Notes: generated by a model not told the origin, from the sequence alone. DNA of 64,000 bases from HXMU1420-13 sp965601825 (GCA_965601825.1 OZ271839.1:1426001-1490000); one strand, 5' to 3'. Shown: positions 25,477-34,720, counted from the first letter of the stretch. Numbers and translations are program-made.

Positions 25477-26313
25477 ATGCAATTGGCAGCCGAGAGTATG
25501 CAGGTACAGAATGATAAGAAAATAAAAAAGCTGGTTGAGCAGATCGTTGAATCTGTTAGTTCAGTAGGATATCCGGGGGAGTCTGAGAGACTTAGAGAGA
25601 AGTATACCAAGCTTAAGACAGTACATCAGTTACAGAAAAGTATTGTTCGGCAAAACATGCATAATGCAATGTCACCGCTTAGTGCAATTTCGGGATATTT
25701 AGAATTGATAAATCTTTCACTGGCTACAAATCCGGACCTTGATCAAATTGAATATTACAGGAAAAAGATCGAGACTGGTATTCATGAAGTGAATACAATT
25801 ATTGAGCAACTCCAGGGAATTTATAACGATGAAAGTGATACGCTTCTAATTGATGATGTTGATCACTTATTAGATGTAGATTTAAATTGGTTGGTTCGAG
25901 AAGTGTGTGCTAAGATGCACTTTACTGAATCAGATATGAAGCTTAACATGAAATCGATTTCACTTCATGTCCAAACAGACATTTTCATCACAAAGCTCAT
26001 CATATTCAATCTTATTAATTACGCGATAAAGTGTAATTGTAATAAACAACCGATCGAAATAATTACAGACAGCTTCGACGGTCATGCTACCTTTGAAGTT
26101 AAATTTGATGTGGCAGAATCAAAGAAAATTGAAATTGCACATGTAATCAAAAAAGCGAATTCAATCCTTCCTGATTATGAAAGTGAAAATTCATTTGATG
26201 AAGGCCTGCTAACAAGTGTGAAATTGGCTAAAGAAATAAATAGCAATATTAATTTCTTGAGTATCCAACAAGGAAAAGCTCACATAAAGCTTTCAATACC
26301 TTCAGCAGTTTAG
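25477..26313 (+). CDS. Histidine-kinase-like protein with degenerate ATPase domain
   Basis: The 278-residue protein has a HisKA-like helix with H62 (MHNAMSPLSAISGYLELI), similar to the dimerisation domain of the kinase at 54492. The C-terminal ATPase-like region has a weak N-box (NLINYAIKC) but no clear G1/G2 boxes. It may act as a phosphotransfer or phosphatase partner of another kinase, not as a kinase. A GGAGG ribosome site lies 11 bp before the ATG. It faces the 26318 gene convergently with 4 bp between them. Confidence 0.75.
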   Translation: MQLAAESMQVQNDKKIKKLVEQIVESVSSVGYPGESERLREKYTKLKTVHQLQKSIVRQNMHNAMSPLSAISGYLELINLSLATNPDLDQIEYYRKKIETGIHEVNTIIEQLQGIYNDESDTLLIDDVDHLLDVDLNWLVREVCAKMHFTESDMKLNMKSISLHVQTDIFITKLIIFNLINYAIKCNCNKQPIEIITDSFDGHATFEVKFDVAESKKIEIAHVIKKANSILPDYESENSFDEGLLTSVKLAKEINSNINFLSIQQGKAHIKLSIPSAV

Positions 26314-26317
26314 GCTT

Positions 26318-26725
26318 CTAAACTTTAGTATCAATCCAGCTACCGGAAGGTGTATCAAAATTCATCATTTGATTGAAGTAATTTTGATGACGCTTTAAAT
26401 CGACATTATTAAAACGAGAATTTGGGGAAGCATTGATATTGGCAAAAGCCAATGGATTTAAACGTTGATGAGTTAATTGAACTAATTCTTCAAACGTACT
26501 AGAAACCGTTGAGTAAATTTCCTGAGCTGCTGAAGAAAATGAATTCCCAGTTTCTTTATAGGCTTTTTTTGTAGCTGATTCTACTCTTTCTTCCGACTTA
26601 CGGTAGGCGTTTTCCTTGCCTTCAACCTGCCCAATTCTTCGGTCAAACCTTGAATCAGATTGGCTTGCAAGTGCACCTGTATAGGAAACATGTGCGATAG
26701 CTCGTGTCGAATTACTGATACTCAT
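26318..26725 (-). CDS. Hypothetical protein in the motility cluster
   Basis: The 135-residue protein is not recognised. It has no signal peptide or membrane helix, a Ser/Asn-rich start (MSISNSTRAIAHVSY), a charged helical middle and a Phe/Asn-rich end (MNFDTPSGSWIDTKV). The composition recalls axial or export-linked flagellar proteins, but no family signature is seen. It is convergent with the kinase-like gene and divergent from cheY. Confidence 0.55.
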   Translation of the reverse strand: MSISNSTRAIAHVSYTGALASQSDSRFDRRIGQVEGKENAYRKSEERVESATKKAYKETGNSFSSAAQEIYSTVSSTFEELVQLTHQRLNPLAFANINASPNSRFNNVDLKRHQNYFNQMMNFDTPSGSWIDTKV

Positions 26726-26778
26726 TTCTGTTACTCTGTCCCACTTAAAAGATAATGTTTCATTAACAATTACATTAG

Positions 26779-26937
26779 TTAGAATGGCTTAATAATTCTC
26801 TTTACGATCTTAAAAAAGCACTTCTAAAAAAAGATTACAGATTTCTTAAGGAACAGAGAGAAATCCCGATAAAAGTTGATGATGTGCCATTCGAACTCGA
26901 GATGGATGGCTATTCCATAATTAAAATCCCCGATTAA
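26779..26937 (+). other. 52-codon open frame without a start codon, possible decayed small gene
   Basis: A stop (TAG) at 26776 is followed by an open frame LEWLNNSLYDLKKALLKKDY and on to PFELEMDGYSIIKIPD, ending at TAA 26935-26937. It looks like protein sequence (amphipathic, charged) but has no ATG, GTG or TTG before residue 42. An ATG in another frame at 26784 stops after one codon. A frameshifted remnant or a non-canonical start is possible; chance cannot be excluded. Confidence 0.3.
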
Positions 26938-26941
26938 TCGG
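26930..26941. promoter_or_regulatory. Perfect 12-bp palindrome before cheY
   Basis: CCGATTAATCGG lies 40 bp upstream of the cheY start. Its position suits an operator for the cheY-cheX-cheA-cheR unit; no regulator is known. Confidence 0.35.
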
Positions 26942-26980
26942 TAAAGCTAAACAAGGATTGTAAGTGAACAGGAGAAAACA

Positions 26981-27424
26981 ATGAGCAAAATAAAGGCACT
27001 GGTAGTTGATGATTCAAAAATCATGAGAAGTCAGGTTAAACGCGCTTTAGACCAATCTATGATTGCTGAATTTGAATATGAAGAAGCAATGGACGGCGAA
27101 GACGCGCTCGAAAAATTTAATGATGAAATAGACATGTTATTTGTGGATTGGAATATGCCAAAAATGACGGGCGTAGAATTTTCACGCGCTGTTCGTGATC
27201 AAGGCTATGAGGACATCCCAATTATCATGGTTACTGCAGAAAAATCTATGGGTAAGGTAGACAAAGCATTAAACGAAGGCGGAGCTGATGAATATATAAC
27301 TAAGCCTTTTACTGCAGATAAGATGACAAAAGCTATTGCCAAATTTTTTGATGATGAAGGCAATCTACTATCTCAACAACAAGAAGAAGAGAAGAAAAGC
27401 TTCTTCAGCAGCATCCTTAAATAA
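26981..27424 (+). CDS. cheY: CheY-family response regulator with short C-terminal tail
   Basis: The receiver has the acidic pair VVDDSK, the phospho-acceptor Asp in MLFVDWNMPKM, Thr in MVTAEK and Lys in ITKPF. It is 147 residues, about 20 longer than a plain CheY; the extra tail (QQQEEEKKSFFSSILK) is charged and might bind a partner. It begins the cheY-cheX-cheA-cheR run and, phosphorylated by CheA, would act on the flagellar switch. Confidence 0.93.
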   Translation: MSKIKALVVDDSKIMRSQVKRALDQSMIAEFEYEEAMDGEDALEKFNDEIDMLFVDWNMPKMTGVEFSRAVRDQGYEDIPIIMVTAEKSMGKVDKALNEGGADEYITKPFTADKMTKAIAKFFDDEGNLLSQQQEEEKKSFFSSILK

Positions 27425-27438
27425 TAAATCCTGAACTA

Positions 27439-27936
27439 ATGATTACAGAACAATTAAAAACGGCAAAAGAAATTCCAGCTGAAATTGTAGAGGTGGTAAA
27501 AGAGTCGGTGATAAATACTTTTGCTTCTATAGCTGGTGATCCGCCAACATACATGGTTGATGAAAATGAAGATGCGCCGTTAAATGGTATCATAGGAAAC
27601 ATCGCTGTATTCAATCCTGACTTTACCTTCTCATTGATGTTGGCTATTCCGAAAGACACAGCAGTTAATATCTCAGAAGTTTTTCTGGGAATGGAGCTGC
27701 CTATTGAAAGTGATGACATGGGCGACCTGATTGCTGAAATAGCAAATATACTTGCTGGTGAAGTAGCGGCAAATATGGAAAACGTTGGTTTCCGCGGTCA
27801 GTCTTCTTTACCAACAGCAACTCGAGGAAGTGATTTAAGGCTATTTATGCCAAATAAGCCACCTTCTTCAAAGCTAAGATTTGTAGGGTCTATTGGTGAC
27901 TTCATCCTAAATATGGCGCTTAGCGAATCAAAATAA
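27439..27936 (+). CDS. cheX: CheX-like CheY-P phosphatase
   Basis: The 165-residue protein has the CheC/CheX/FliY phosphatase helix (DLIAEIANILAGEVAANM, with the E..N pair) and the usual alpha/beta core. These proteins dephosphorylate CheY-P. It lies 14 bp after cheY and before cheA. Having the phosphatase next to cheY fits signal termination; a second family member is at 32796. Confidence 0.88.
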   Translation: MITEQLKTAKEIPAEIVEVVKESVINTFASIAGDPPTYMVDENEDAPLNGIIGNIAVFNPDFTFSLMLAIPKDTAVNISEVFLGMELPIESDDMGDLIAEIANILAGEVAANMENVGFRGQSSLPTATRGSDLRLFMPNKPPSSKLRFVGSIGDFILNMALSESK

Positions 27937-27967
27937 TTTTTACGGAAAAACTAACGGTACAGAATCG

Positions 27968-30949
27968 ATGAGTAACAATAACCAACAGATTGTAGACGAA
28001 CTTGCATCAATCATTCAATTATTGGCTGATGTATGGCCAAATGACAGGGAAAACGTAGCCCAGGCCGGAGCAAAATTCGAAGGAATTATCGAAAGCTTCG
28101 ACCAGAACTACGGCCAGATTCAAAAACTCTCGAACCTTGCATGGGAAGGAATCAAACATCTATATGAGAAAGATGATTACTTCATGACAGTGAAAGCTAC
28201 TACTATGCAGGCGATTAATCTGTTCAGGGAATACATAATTTCTGATGGTGATGTAAAAGTCGAGGATTTTGAGAAAGCATTTGAGGAATTGAGTACCGCA
28301 ATTTCCGGAGGTATTGAATCCGCTGACAAAGTTATTACCGAAGAAGAATTAGAAGAACTTCAAACTAAAGAAGTAACTAATGAAGAATCGAAAGAACTGA
28401 GTCAGGAAGAAAAGGTTCAGCACTTAGGCGAGATCATTCAATTATTGGCCGATGTATGGCCAAACGATCGTGAAAATGTTGCAAAAGCCGGTGCACAGTT
28501 CGAAGAACTATTTGAATCATTAGTTAAAGATTCTATTCAATGCCAAAAGCTGGCTAATCTCACATGGGATGGTCTGAAGTATCTGTATGAAAAAGATGAA
28601 TTTTTCATGACTGTCAAAGCCACAACCATGCAGGCTGTAAATACATTCAGAGAGTTTGTTTCAACTGCAAGTGATGTTACTGTCGAGGATTTTGAAAAGG
28701 CGTATGAAGATCTGGAAAAATCCATACATGGCGATGGCGAGTCGGCAGACACCGTTATTGAATTATCTGACGATGAGATACAGGCATATCAGGAAGAAGC
28801 ACCAGCTAAGGAGGCAAGTGCAGGTTTAGGTTTTGGTTTACTACCTCCAGAAACTACCCTTGATGATTTAGCATCATACATAATGATGCTTGATGAAGAA
28901 TCAGCTACAAAAGATCAAATTGAGCGTTTAGCTGCATTTCTTCTAAATAGCATTAACAATGAATCTGATGCGATTTCTAGCCATTTAAAAGAAGCTTACA
29001 CCAAAGTAGTTGATGTCTATAATGACGAAGATAAAGAAGAAGGCTGGTTGAGTATTGTATCAGTTAAAATTGAAGCTGCAACTGTAGCAGAAACTGATCT
29101 GGAATGGGAAGAATCACAATCAGAAGTTGAACGCTCTCAACCAAGTGAGCCGGAAGTTCAAACAACAGAAAGTTCTGAGTCTTCAGAATCTCAAGAAGCA
29201 TTCCATATTCCTGAGGACATTGATGTAACTCTTGTTAGTGAATTTATTACAGAATGTAGTGAGTTGATTGAAGCTGCTGAAGGAGCTTTACTAGACCTTG
29301 AAGACAGTCCGGATGACAACGAACTTGTTAACACGGTTTTCAGGGCATATCACACAATCAAAGGTACTTCAGCTTTTATGGGTCTGGATCCAATTACAGA
29401 ATTCACTCATCATGTTGAAACAGTTTTAAGTAGCGTTCGAGATGGTGATTTACCATTTGATAGAGCTTGTGCTGATATGAATTTCGAGTCAATTGACATC
29501 ATTAAGAAATTACTTGATTCAGTAGAAGAATTAGAAGCAGGTGATTTATTACCACTTCCAGAAAACTATAATAGTCTGATGGATGTGCTAATTGATATTT
29601 CTGACAATAAGGTAAAACCAGCAGATGCATTAGCAAATAGAAAGGGTGGATCCGAACCACTTCCTGTAAATGTGGTAGAGGAAGCTGCACCAACTCCAGA
29701 TAGAGTTGATGCACCCGTTAAAGAAACAATTAAAGAAGCTTCTTCTCCGGCAAAGAAGTCGGATGGAGATACTGACCAGAGTGTACAGGCTCCGAAAAAT
29801 GAAGCTGAAAGTTCTGTTCGGGTAAGTGTTAACCGCTTAGATCGATTAATTGATATGGTGGGCGAGTTGGTAATTGCACATTCCGTTGTAGCACAGGACC
29901 AAAACATACCAAACGACTCTGAACTGCAGAAGAAAGTAAATCATGCTACAAAGATTTTGCGTGAGCTTCAGGATACCAGTTTAACACTTCGAATGGTTCC
30001 GCTTAAAGCTACTTTCCACAAGATGAATCGACTGGTTCGTGATTTATCCAGAAAAGCGGGTAAGCCGGTCAAGTTTACTACTTCTGGTGAGGACACTGAG
30101 ATAGATCGTAATATGGTGGATATTATCAATGAGCCTCTTATTCATATGGTTCGAAATTCACTCGATCATGGAGTTGAGACACCTGAACAAAGAGCTGAAA
30201 CCGGAAAATCTACTGTAGCGAATATTACACTTCGCGCATTCCAGGAAGGTGGTAAAGTAGTGATCCAAATTCAGGATGATGGTCGTGGAATTAATAAAGA
30301 AGTGATCCTCAGAAAAGCTATTGAAAAAGGATTAGTAGATCCTGACAAGAAAATGACAGATGCTGAAATCTATGGATTGATATTCTTGCCTGGATTCTCA
30401 TCAGCAGAAAAAGTAACCGATTTATCCGGACGTGGTGTAGGAATGGATGTTGTTCGAAGATCTATCGAACAATTACAAGGAAAAGTTGAAGTCAGCTCTG
30501 AACTTGGAGTTGGAACTACCATCAACATTGAGTTGCCATTTACACTTGCAATCACCGATGGAATGTTGATCAGGGTTGGTCAAGAGCGATTTATTGTACC
30601 TACTATAAATATTGATATGACGTTCAGAGCTCAGCCTGAAGACTTGTTTACTGTTTTAGGTGAAAGTGAACAAGTTTCCTTCAGAGGAAGATCTGTACCT
30701 GTAATCAGACTTCACAGACTCTTCGAGATTAATGGCGCTGAAGAAGATATTTTTGAAGGCACATTGCTTGTGATCAAGAATAATAACGACAGATATGCCA
30801 TGCTTGTAGATGAAGTGATAGGTCAACAGCAGTTAGTAGGAAAATCTATCAATATGATTAACACCACTCAGCACATTTCCGGTGGTGCAATTCTTGGCGA
30901 TGGTAGAGTTGGTCTGATTCTTGATACTTCAGCATTCATAACGCAGTAA
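27968..30949 (+). CDS. cheA: Chemotaxis histidine kinase CheA with duplicated N-terminal domain
   Basis: At 993 residues this is far longer than the usual 650-750. Residues 8-118 and 148-258 are two copies of one helical domain (both with IIQLLADVWPNDREN and MTVKATTMQA, offset 140 residues), and a third unknown helical segment lies at about 280-380. P1 (Hpt) then follows with H462 (AYHTIKGTS), a long linker, P3 dimerisation (VNRLDRLIDMVGELVIAHS), P4 ATPase (MVRNSLDHGVE, DDGRGI, GRGVGMDVVR) and a P5 CheW-like domain. All catalytic elements are present. It phosphorylates CheY and CheB under control of MCP-CheW arrays. Confidence 0.95.
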   Translation: MSNNNQQIVDELASIIQLLADVWPNDRENVAQAGAKFEGIIESFDQNYGQIQKLSNLAWEGIKHLYEKDDYFMTVKATTMQAINLFREYIISDGDVKVEDFEKAFEELSTAISGGIESADKVITEEELEELQTKEVTNEESKELSQEEKVQHLGEIIQLLADVWPNDRENVAKAGAQFEELFESLVKDSIQCQKLANLTWDGLKYLYEKDEFFMTVKATTMQAVNTFREFVSTASDVTVEDFEKAYEDLEKSIHGDGESADTVIELSDDEIQAYQEEAPAKEASAGLGFGLLPPETTLDDLASYIMMLDEESATKDQIERLAAFLLNSINNESDAISSHLKEAYTKVVDVYNDEDKEEGWLSIVSVKIEAATVAETDLEWEESQSEVERSQPSEPEVQTTESSESSESQEAFHIPEDIDVTLVSEFITECSELIEAAEGALLDLEDSPDDNELVNTVFRAYHTIKGTSAFMGLDPITEFTHHVETVLSSVRDGDLPFDRACADMNFESIDIIKKLLDSVEELEAGDLLPLPENYNSLMDVLIDISDNKVKPADALANRKGGSEPLPVNVVEEAAPTPDRVDAPVKETIKEASSPAKKSDGDTDQSVQAPKNEAESSVRVSVNRLDRLIDMVGELVIAHSVVAQDQNIPNDSELQKKVNHATKILRELQDTSLTLRMVPLKATFHKMNRLVRDLSRKAGKPVKFTTSGEDTEIDRNMVDIINEPLIHMVRNSLDHGVETPEQRAETGKSTVANITLRAFQEGGKVVIQIQDDGRGINKEVILRKAIEKGLVDPDKKMTDAEIYGLIFLPGFSSAEKVTDLSGRGVGMDVVRRSIEQLQGKVEVSSELGVGTTINIELPFTLAITDGMLIRVGQERFIVPTINIDMTFRAQPEDLFTVLGESEQVSFRGRSVPVIRLHRLFEINGAEEDIFEGTLLVIKNNNDRYAMLVDEVIGQQQLVGKSINMINTTQHISGGAILGDGRVGLILDTSAFITQ

Positions 30950-30973
30950 TAGTCAAGATTAAAAGGAGCGATA

Positions 30974-31804
30974 ATGAACGTAGCAACAAAGCAATTATCA
31001 ACCACCGGTGCTGGAATTAATAATACTGAATTCCAACGTGTGAGAAAGATTATCTATGATTATTGCGGAATTTTTATAAATGAAGGAAAAGAAGCGCTCG
31101 TTCAAAGTCGATTAAGCAAAAGAATGCGAAAACTAAATATTCAGTCTTTTGATGAATATTTAGATCTGATTGAAGGTGAGCGACCAAAAGGGGAATTCCT
31201 TTCTTTTGTTGATGTTCTTACAACTAATAAAACATCCTTCTATCGTGAGAATAAACACTTCGAGTTTATCAACGATGTAATCTTTCCTAAGATGAAAGGT
31301 AGAAGTGTGAAGTGGTGGTCGGCTGGTTGTTCTTCAGGCGAAGAGCCACTTACAATGGCGATGAATTTGTTGGAGGCACAAAATCGAGTTGGTTGGAGAT
31401 CTGTTAAAATACTTGCTACGGACATTTCCAGGGATGTACTTCAAGTTGCAAAAACAGGTGTATATGCTCCTCATAAAATCGGTGACATTCCACCGCAATA
31501 TTTATCTAAGTATTTCTCACATACCGGTGAAGGGTCTTATCAGGTAAATTCATCAGTTAGAAATATGATTACTTATGGCCGATTAAATCTAAACGATTCC
31601 TGGCCATTAAAAGGGTATTTCCAGTTGATTATGTGCAGAAATGTGATGATCTATTTTAACAGACAAACTCAGGAGCAAATCATTAGAAAATTTAGCCAGT
31701 TGTTGGAGCCCGGCGGATATATTTTCTTAGGTCATTCCGAGAGCATGAATGCCTCTGCTCTTGGTTTCCATAACGTAGCTCCTGCGGTATATCAAAAGAA
31801 ATAA
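30974..31804 (+). CDS. cheR: Chemotaxis protein methyltransferase CheR
   Basis: The 276-residue protein has the CheR N-terminal helical domain and the SAM-binding Rossmann domain with WWSAGCSSGEEP, ILATDIS and LIMCRNVMIYF. It methylates MCP glutamates, opposed by CheB. It is 24 bp after cheA with an AAAAGGAG ribosome site, and a terminator follows. Confidence 0.96.
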   Translation: MNVATKQLSTTGAGINNTEFQRVRKIIYDYCGIFINEGKEALVQSRLSKRMRKLNIQSFDEYLDLIEGERPKGEFLSFVDVLTTNKTSFYRENKHFEFINDVIFPKMKGRSVKWWSAGCSSGEEPLTMAMNLLEAQNRVGWRSVKILATDISRDVLQVAKTGVYAPHKIGDIPPQYLSKYFSHTGEGSYQVNSSVRNMITYGRLNLNDSWPLKGYFQLIMCRNVMIYFNRQTQEQIIRKFSQLLEPGGYIFLGHSESMNASALGFHNVAPAVYQKK

Positions 31805-31828
31805 GATTGTTTATAGTAGTTGAATAAG

Positions 31829-31851
31829 AAAGCACCTTTGGGTGCTTTTTT
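31829..31851 (+). terminator. Terminator after cheR
   Basis: AAAGCACC-TTTG-GGTGCTTT followed by T residues ends the cheY-cheR unit. Confidence 0.85.
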
Positions 31852-31890
31852 ATTAAAAGTCAGAAGAGATCTGACTATTTGAGAAAAAAA

Positions 31891-31917
31891 TTAAGCTATC
31901 CGTTTTCTATCCGATAA
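31891..31917 (+). promoter_or_regulatory. Sigma-28-like promoter of cheD unit
   Basis: TTAA, 15 nt, TCCGATAA: close to the FliA consensus TAAA-N15-GCCGATAA. It lies 88 bp before cheD and matches other che promoters in the window. Confidence 0.65.
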
Positions 31918-32004
31918 AAAAAGATATGGTTAGAAATTAGGGTTAGTTGGAAAGCCAATCGATTATTGGACAATAATTAAACCTGAACGAATACAAGGTA
32001 ATAG

Positions 32005-32544
32005 TTGATGAAGAAGGTAGTAGGCGTTAGCGATTTAAAAGTTTCAAATAATATCAATGATATCATTATCACGCACGCCCTTGGAAGTTGTTTAGGTATC
32101 ACTGCTTACGATTCTGTAGCAAAGGTTGGAGGGATGGTTCACGTTATGTTACCACTTTCCAAAGCTGACCCTCAAAAAGCAGCCATGAAACCAGCCATGT
32201 ATGTTGACACAGGCTTTTCACTTCTACTAAAAGAAGTATATAAACTTGGCGCCCAGAAAAGAAATTTAGAGATTAATGTGGCTGGTGGAGCCAGCATGAA
32301 GCAGAATGCCGGTGAAGACTATTTCAAAATTGGTCAACGCAACTTCACCACTTTCAGAAAACTACTTTGGAAGAACGACTTCATAATAGCAAATCAGCAA
32401 GTTGGTGGTTCAATTTCCAGAACCATGGTTCTTGAGATGAATTCAGGTTTAGTAACTATTAATAAAGTGCCACTGAATTCACCTCAGAAAAATATGCGAA
32501 CCGGAGTATCTCCATCACTCAGTTTTGCGGCCAATGTTGGATAA
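32005..32544 (+). CDS. cheD: Chemoreceptor glutamine deamidase CheD
   Basis: The 179-residue protein has the active-site cysteine in THALGSCLGI and the histidine in GGMVHVMLP, then the conserved VAGGASM segment. CheD converts receptor Gln to Glu and often works with CheC. Here it is followed by a small protein and a CheX/CheC-like phosphatase, a known partnership in the family. Confidence 0.95.
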   Translation: MMKKVVGVSDLKVSNNINDIIITHALGSCLGITAYDSVAKVGGMVHVMLPLSKADPQKAAMKPAMYVDTGFSLLLKEVYKLGAQKRNLEINVAGGASMKQNAGEDYFKIGQRNFTTFRKLLWKNDFIIANQQVGGSISRTMVLEMNSGLVTINKVPLNSPQKNMRTGVSPSLSFAANVG

Positions 32545-32551
32545 GGTGAGA

Positions 32552-32731
32552 ATGATGAACAGAATTAGAAAAACTTCAATACAAAGGAAAATCGAGCTGA
32601 AAGTAATTCGCACTCTAAGAGCTGCAAATAAAGGCGTAAAGTCAATAAGTATGCTCTATAGCGATGAAGCTATAATGCGAGAATATGTAAAGGAAATATC
32701 TTCAGCTAAAAAAGTGATGCTTAACGGCTAA
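32552..32731 (+). CDS. Small basic protein between cheD and the CheX-like gene
   Basis: From ATG 32552 (ribosome site AAGGTGAG just before) it has 59 residues and is rich in Lys, Arg and Ile, predicted helical. No family is recognised. The frame opens slightly earlier, inside cheD, but the start after cheD has the better ribosome site. It may be a small adaptor or a non-functional gap-filler. Confidence 0.4.
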   Translation: MMNRIRKTSIQRKIELKVIRTLRAANKGVKSISMLYSDEAIMREYVKEISSAKKVMLNG

Positions 32732-32756
32732 AGTATTGAAAATTCAATTTCGATAA
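32729..32756 (+). promoter_or_regulatory. Sigma-28-like promoter before the CheX-like gene
   Basis: TAAA, 16 nt, TTCGATAA, 39 bp upstream of the ATG at 32796. The spacing is one base longer than consensus. Confidence 0.45.
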
Positions 32757-32795
32757 GAAGAGTAACAAAAGACAATTAACAAATAGAACGAAATC

Positions 32796-33257
32796 ATGAC
32801 TGGAACTTATACTGATAGCATAGAAGAAATTGCACACAAGACGTTCGAGGTTACTTGTTTTATGTTCCCAATGGAAGATTGGGAAATTGACGATGATATT
32901 GAACCACCTTGCGATAAAACAAGAGCATTTGTTGAATTTACCGGTGCAGTTGAAGGAGGAATGGTGATTAATCCGTCAGAGCATCTTTTAACAGCTATTG
33001 CTGCTAATATGTTGGGTATTGATGAACCTTCAACGGAAGAGAAAGAAGGAGCACTATGCGAGATTGCAAATATCATTAGTGGCAATGCAGCCCCTCTTTT
33101 CGCAAAAAATGATAAGATTTGTGTGATTCGTCCACCGAAAATTATTGCGGTTGATGAAAACCCGGATGAAACTTTCAATGGTATGCATAAAGAAACGGTT
33201 CGAGTGTATATGGATGAAGGTGTAGCTGAGGTCACTGTTTATGTGGAGGAAGACTGA
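32796..33257 (+). CDS. Second CheX/CheC-like protein
   Basis: The 153-residue protein shows the CheC/CheX helix (EKEGALCEIANIISGNAAPLF, E..N pair) and an alternating strand pattern. It overlaps the start of cheB (TGATGA). With CheD just upstream it may act like the CheC-CheD pair. The phosphatase asparagine is present, so activity is plausible. The split from the 27439 protein is clear from low similarity. Confidence 0.75.
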   Translation: MTGTYTDSIEEIAHKTFEVTCFMFPMEDWEIDDDIEPPCDKTRAFVEFTGAVEGGMVINPSEHLLTAIAANMLGIDEPSTEEKEGALCEIANIISGNAAPLFAKNDKICVIRPPKIIAVDENPDETFNGMHKETVRVYMDEGVAEVTVYVEED

Positions 33258-34321
33258 TGATTAAGGTATTAGTTGTTGATGACTCTGCCTTGGTTAGGAA
33301 GCTTTTAACCGAGGAGTTAAACAAGCAAAAAGATATCGAAGTAGTTGGCACAGCAATGAATCCATACATTGCTCGTGATAAAATTGTGAAGCTAAAACCT
33401 GATGTACTCACGCTGGATTTAGAAATGCCCAGAATGGATGGTTTATCCTTTCTTTCGAAATTGATGAAGCATTTTCCAATGCCGGTTGTTGTTGTGAGCT
33501 CACTTACACCGAAAAACAGTCAGAATGCTTTAAATGCATTGAGACTTGGTGCAGTTGAAGTTATTTGTAAACCTGGTTCTGCTTATTCAACACAAAATAT
33601 TACTCAGGACATTGTTAAAGCCGTTCGAACAGCATCTGTGGCTAAATTCCATAAGCATACAACTCATACGGCGCCAGTGAATGCACCAAAAATTGAACAT
33701 CATGCAGATGATGTGAAACTGGTACACACTACAAATAAATTAATTGCTATCGGTTCATCGACAGGAGGAACCCGGGCACTTGAAACTGTTTTAACACAAT
33801 TACCTGCTAATTTACCTGGTATTGTAATTGTTCAACATATGCCACCGGTATTTACAAAAAGCTTTGCAGATCGTTTAAATAGTATTTGCAGGGTGAATGT
33901 AAAAGAAGCTGAAGACGGAGATCACATACAACCAGGTTCAGTATTAATTGCACCCGGGAATTACCATATGTTGGTTGAGAAGAATGGTGCAAGATATTAT
34001 GCGCGAATCAAGCAAGGACCACCTGTTCATCATCAGCGACCAAGTGTTGATGTATTATTTAACTCGGTTGCCAAATCAGCCGGTATTAATGCTATGGGTG
34101 TGATTTTAACGGGTATGGGTGCTGATGGTGCAAAAGGACTTTTAAATATGAAAGAACAGGGATCCTATACAATTGGACAGGATGAAGCAACCAGTGTTGT
34201 TTATGGTATGCCTCGTGAAGCCTATCAAATCGGTGCTGTGACCGATCAATTGCCGCTTCAGAAAATCCCTGGTGAAATAATAAATCACATGAAGCAAAAG
34301 GTGTTAGAACCTCACATTTAA
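33257..34321 (+). CDS. cheB: Protein-glutamate methylesterase CheB
   Basis: The 354-residue protein joins a receiver (VVDDSALVRKL, Asp in LTLDLEMP) to a methylesterase domain with the catalytic Ser (IGSSTGGTRAL), His (VQHMPPVFT) and Asp (TGMGADGAKG). It removes receptor methyl groups when phosphorylated by CheA. It overlaps the CheX-like gene and is followed 15 bp later by a second cheY. Confidence 0.97.
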   Translation: MIKVLVVDDSALVRKLLTEELNKQKDIEVVGTAMNPYIARDKIVKLKPDVLTLDLEMPRMDGLSFLSKLMKHFPMPVVVVSSLTPKNSQNALNALRLGAVEVICKPGSAYSTQNITQDIVKAVRTASVAKFHKHTTHTAPVNAPKIEHHADDVKLVHTTNKLIAIGSSTGGTRALETVLTQLPANLPGIVIVQHMPPVFTKSFADRLNSICRVNVKEAEDGDHIQPGSVLIAPGNYHMLVEKNGARYYARIKQGPPVHHQRPSVDVLFNSVAKSAGINAMGVILTGMGADGAKGLLNMKEQGSYTIGQDEATSVVYGMPREAYQIGAVTDQLPLQKIPGEIINHMKQKVLEPHI

Positions 34322-34336
34322 AAACTGGATAGAAAA

Positions 34337-34720
34337 ATGGCTGTAAATATTTTAGTAGTAGATGATAGTGCGGTAATGCGCAGTATGATTAAAAAAACAA
34401 TACTTAGTAGTGGTGTTGAAGTTGGTGAAATTTATGAAGCTGCAAATGGACAAGAAGGTTTAGACGTTCTGGAAGACAATTGGCTGGATATACTTTTCAT
34501 TGATGTGAATATGCCAGTTATGGATGGAATGGAAATGCTGAATCATGTACGACAGAAGTCTGAAACACGTGACATTCCAATACTAATTGTGTCTACAGAG
34601 AGTAATCATGAAAGAATCGAAGTAATACAAAAACAAAATGCCGGTTTTGTTCATAAACCATTCACTCCGGAAGTGTTACGCGAGAGAATTTTAGAAGCAC
34701 TTGGTGTTCTCGAAAGTTAA
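34337..34720 (+). CDS. cheY: CheY-family response regulator
   Basis: The 127-residue single receiver has VVDDSAVMR, the Asp in ILFIDVNMPVM, STES and the Lys in VHKPF. Unlike the 26981 regulator it has no tail, so it is the more canonical CheY. It ends the cheD-cheB unit; a strong terminator follows. Confidence 0.95.
   Translation: MAVNILVVDDSAVMRSMIKKTILSSGVEVGEIYEAANGQEGLDVLEDNWLDILFIDVNMPVMDGMEMLNHVRQKSETRDIPILIVSTESNHERIEVIQKQNAGFVHKPFTPEVLRERILEALGVLES

Noticed and set aside
29566..29907. Minus-strand ORF within cheA
   Set aside because: It lies wholly inside the well-supported cheA frame and reflects its codon bias.
31858..31876. AGTCAGA-AGAGA-TCTGACT inverted repeat before cheD
   Set aside because: Short and only one copy; likely chance or part of the preceding terminator region.
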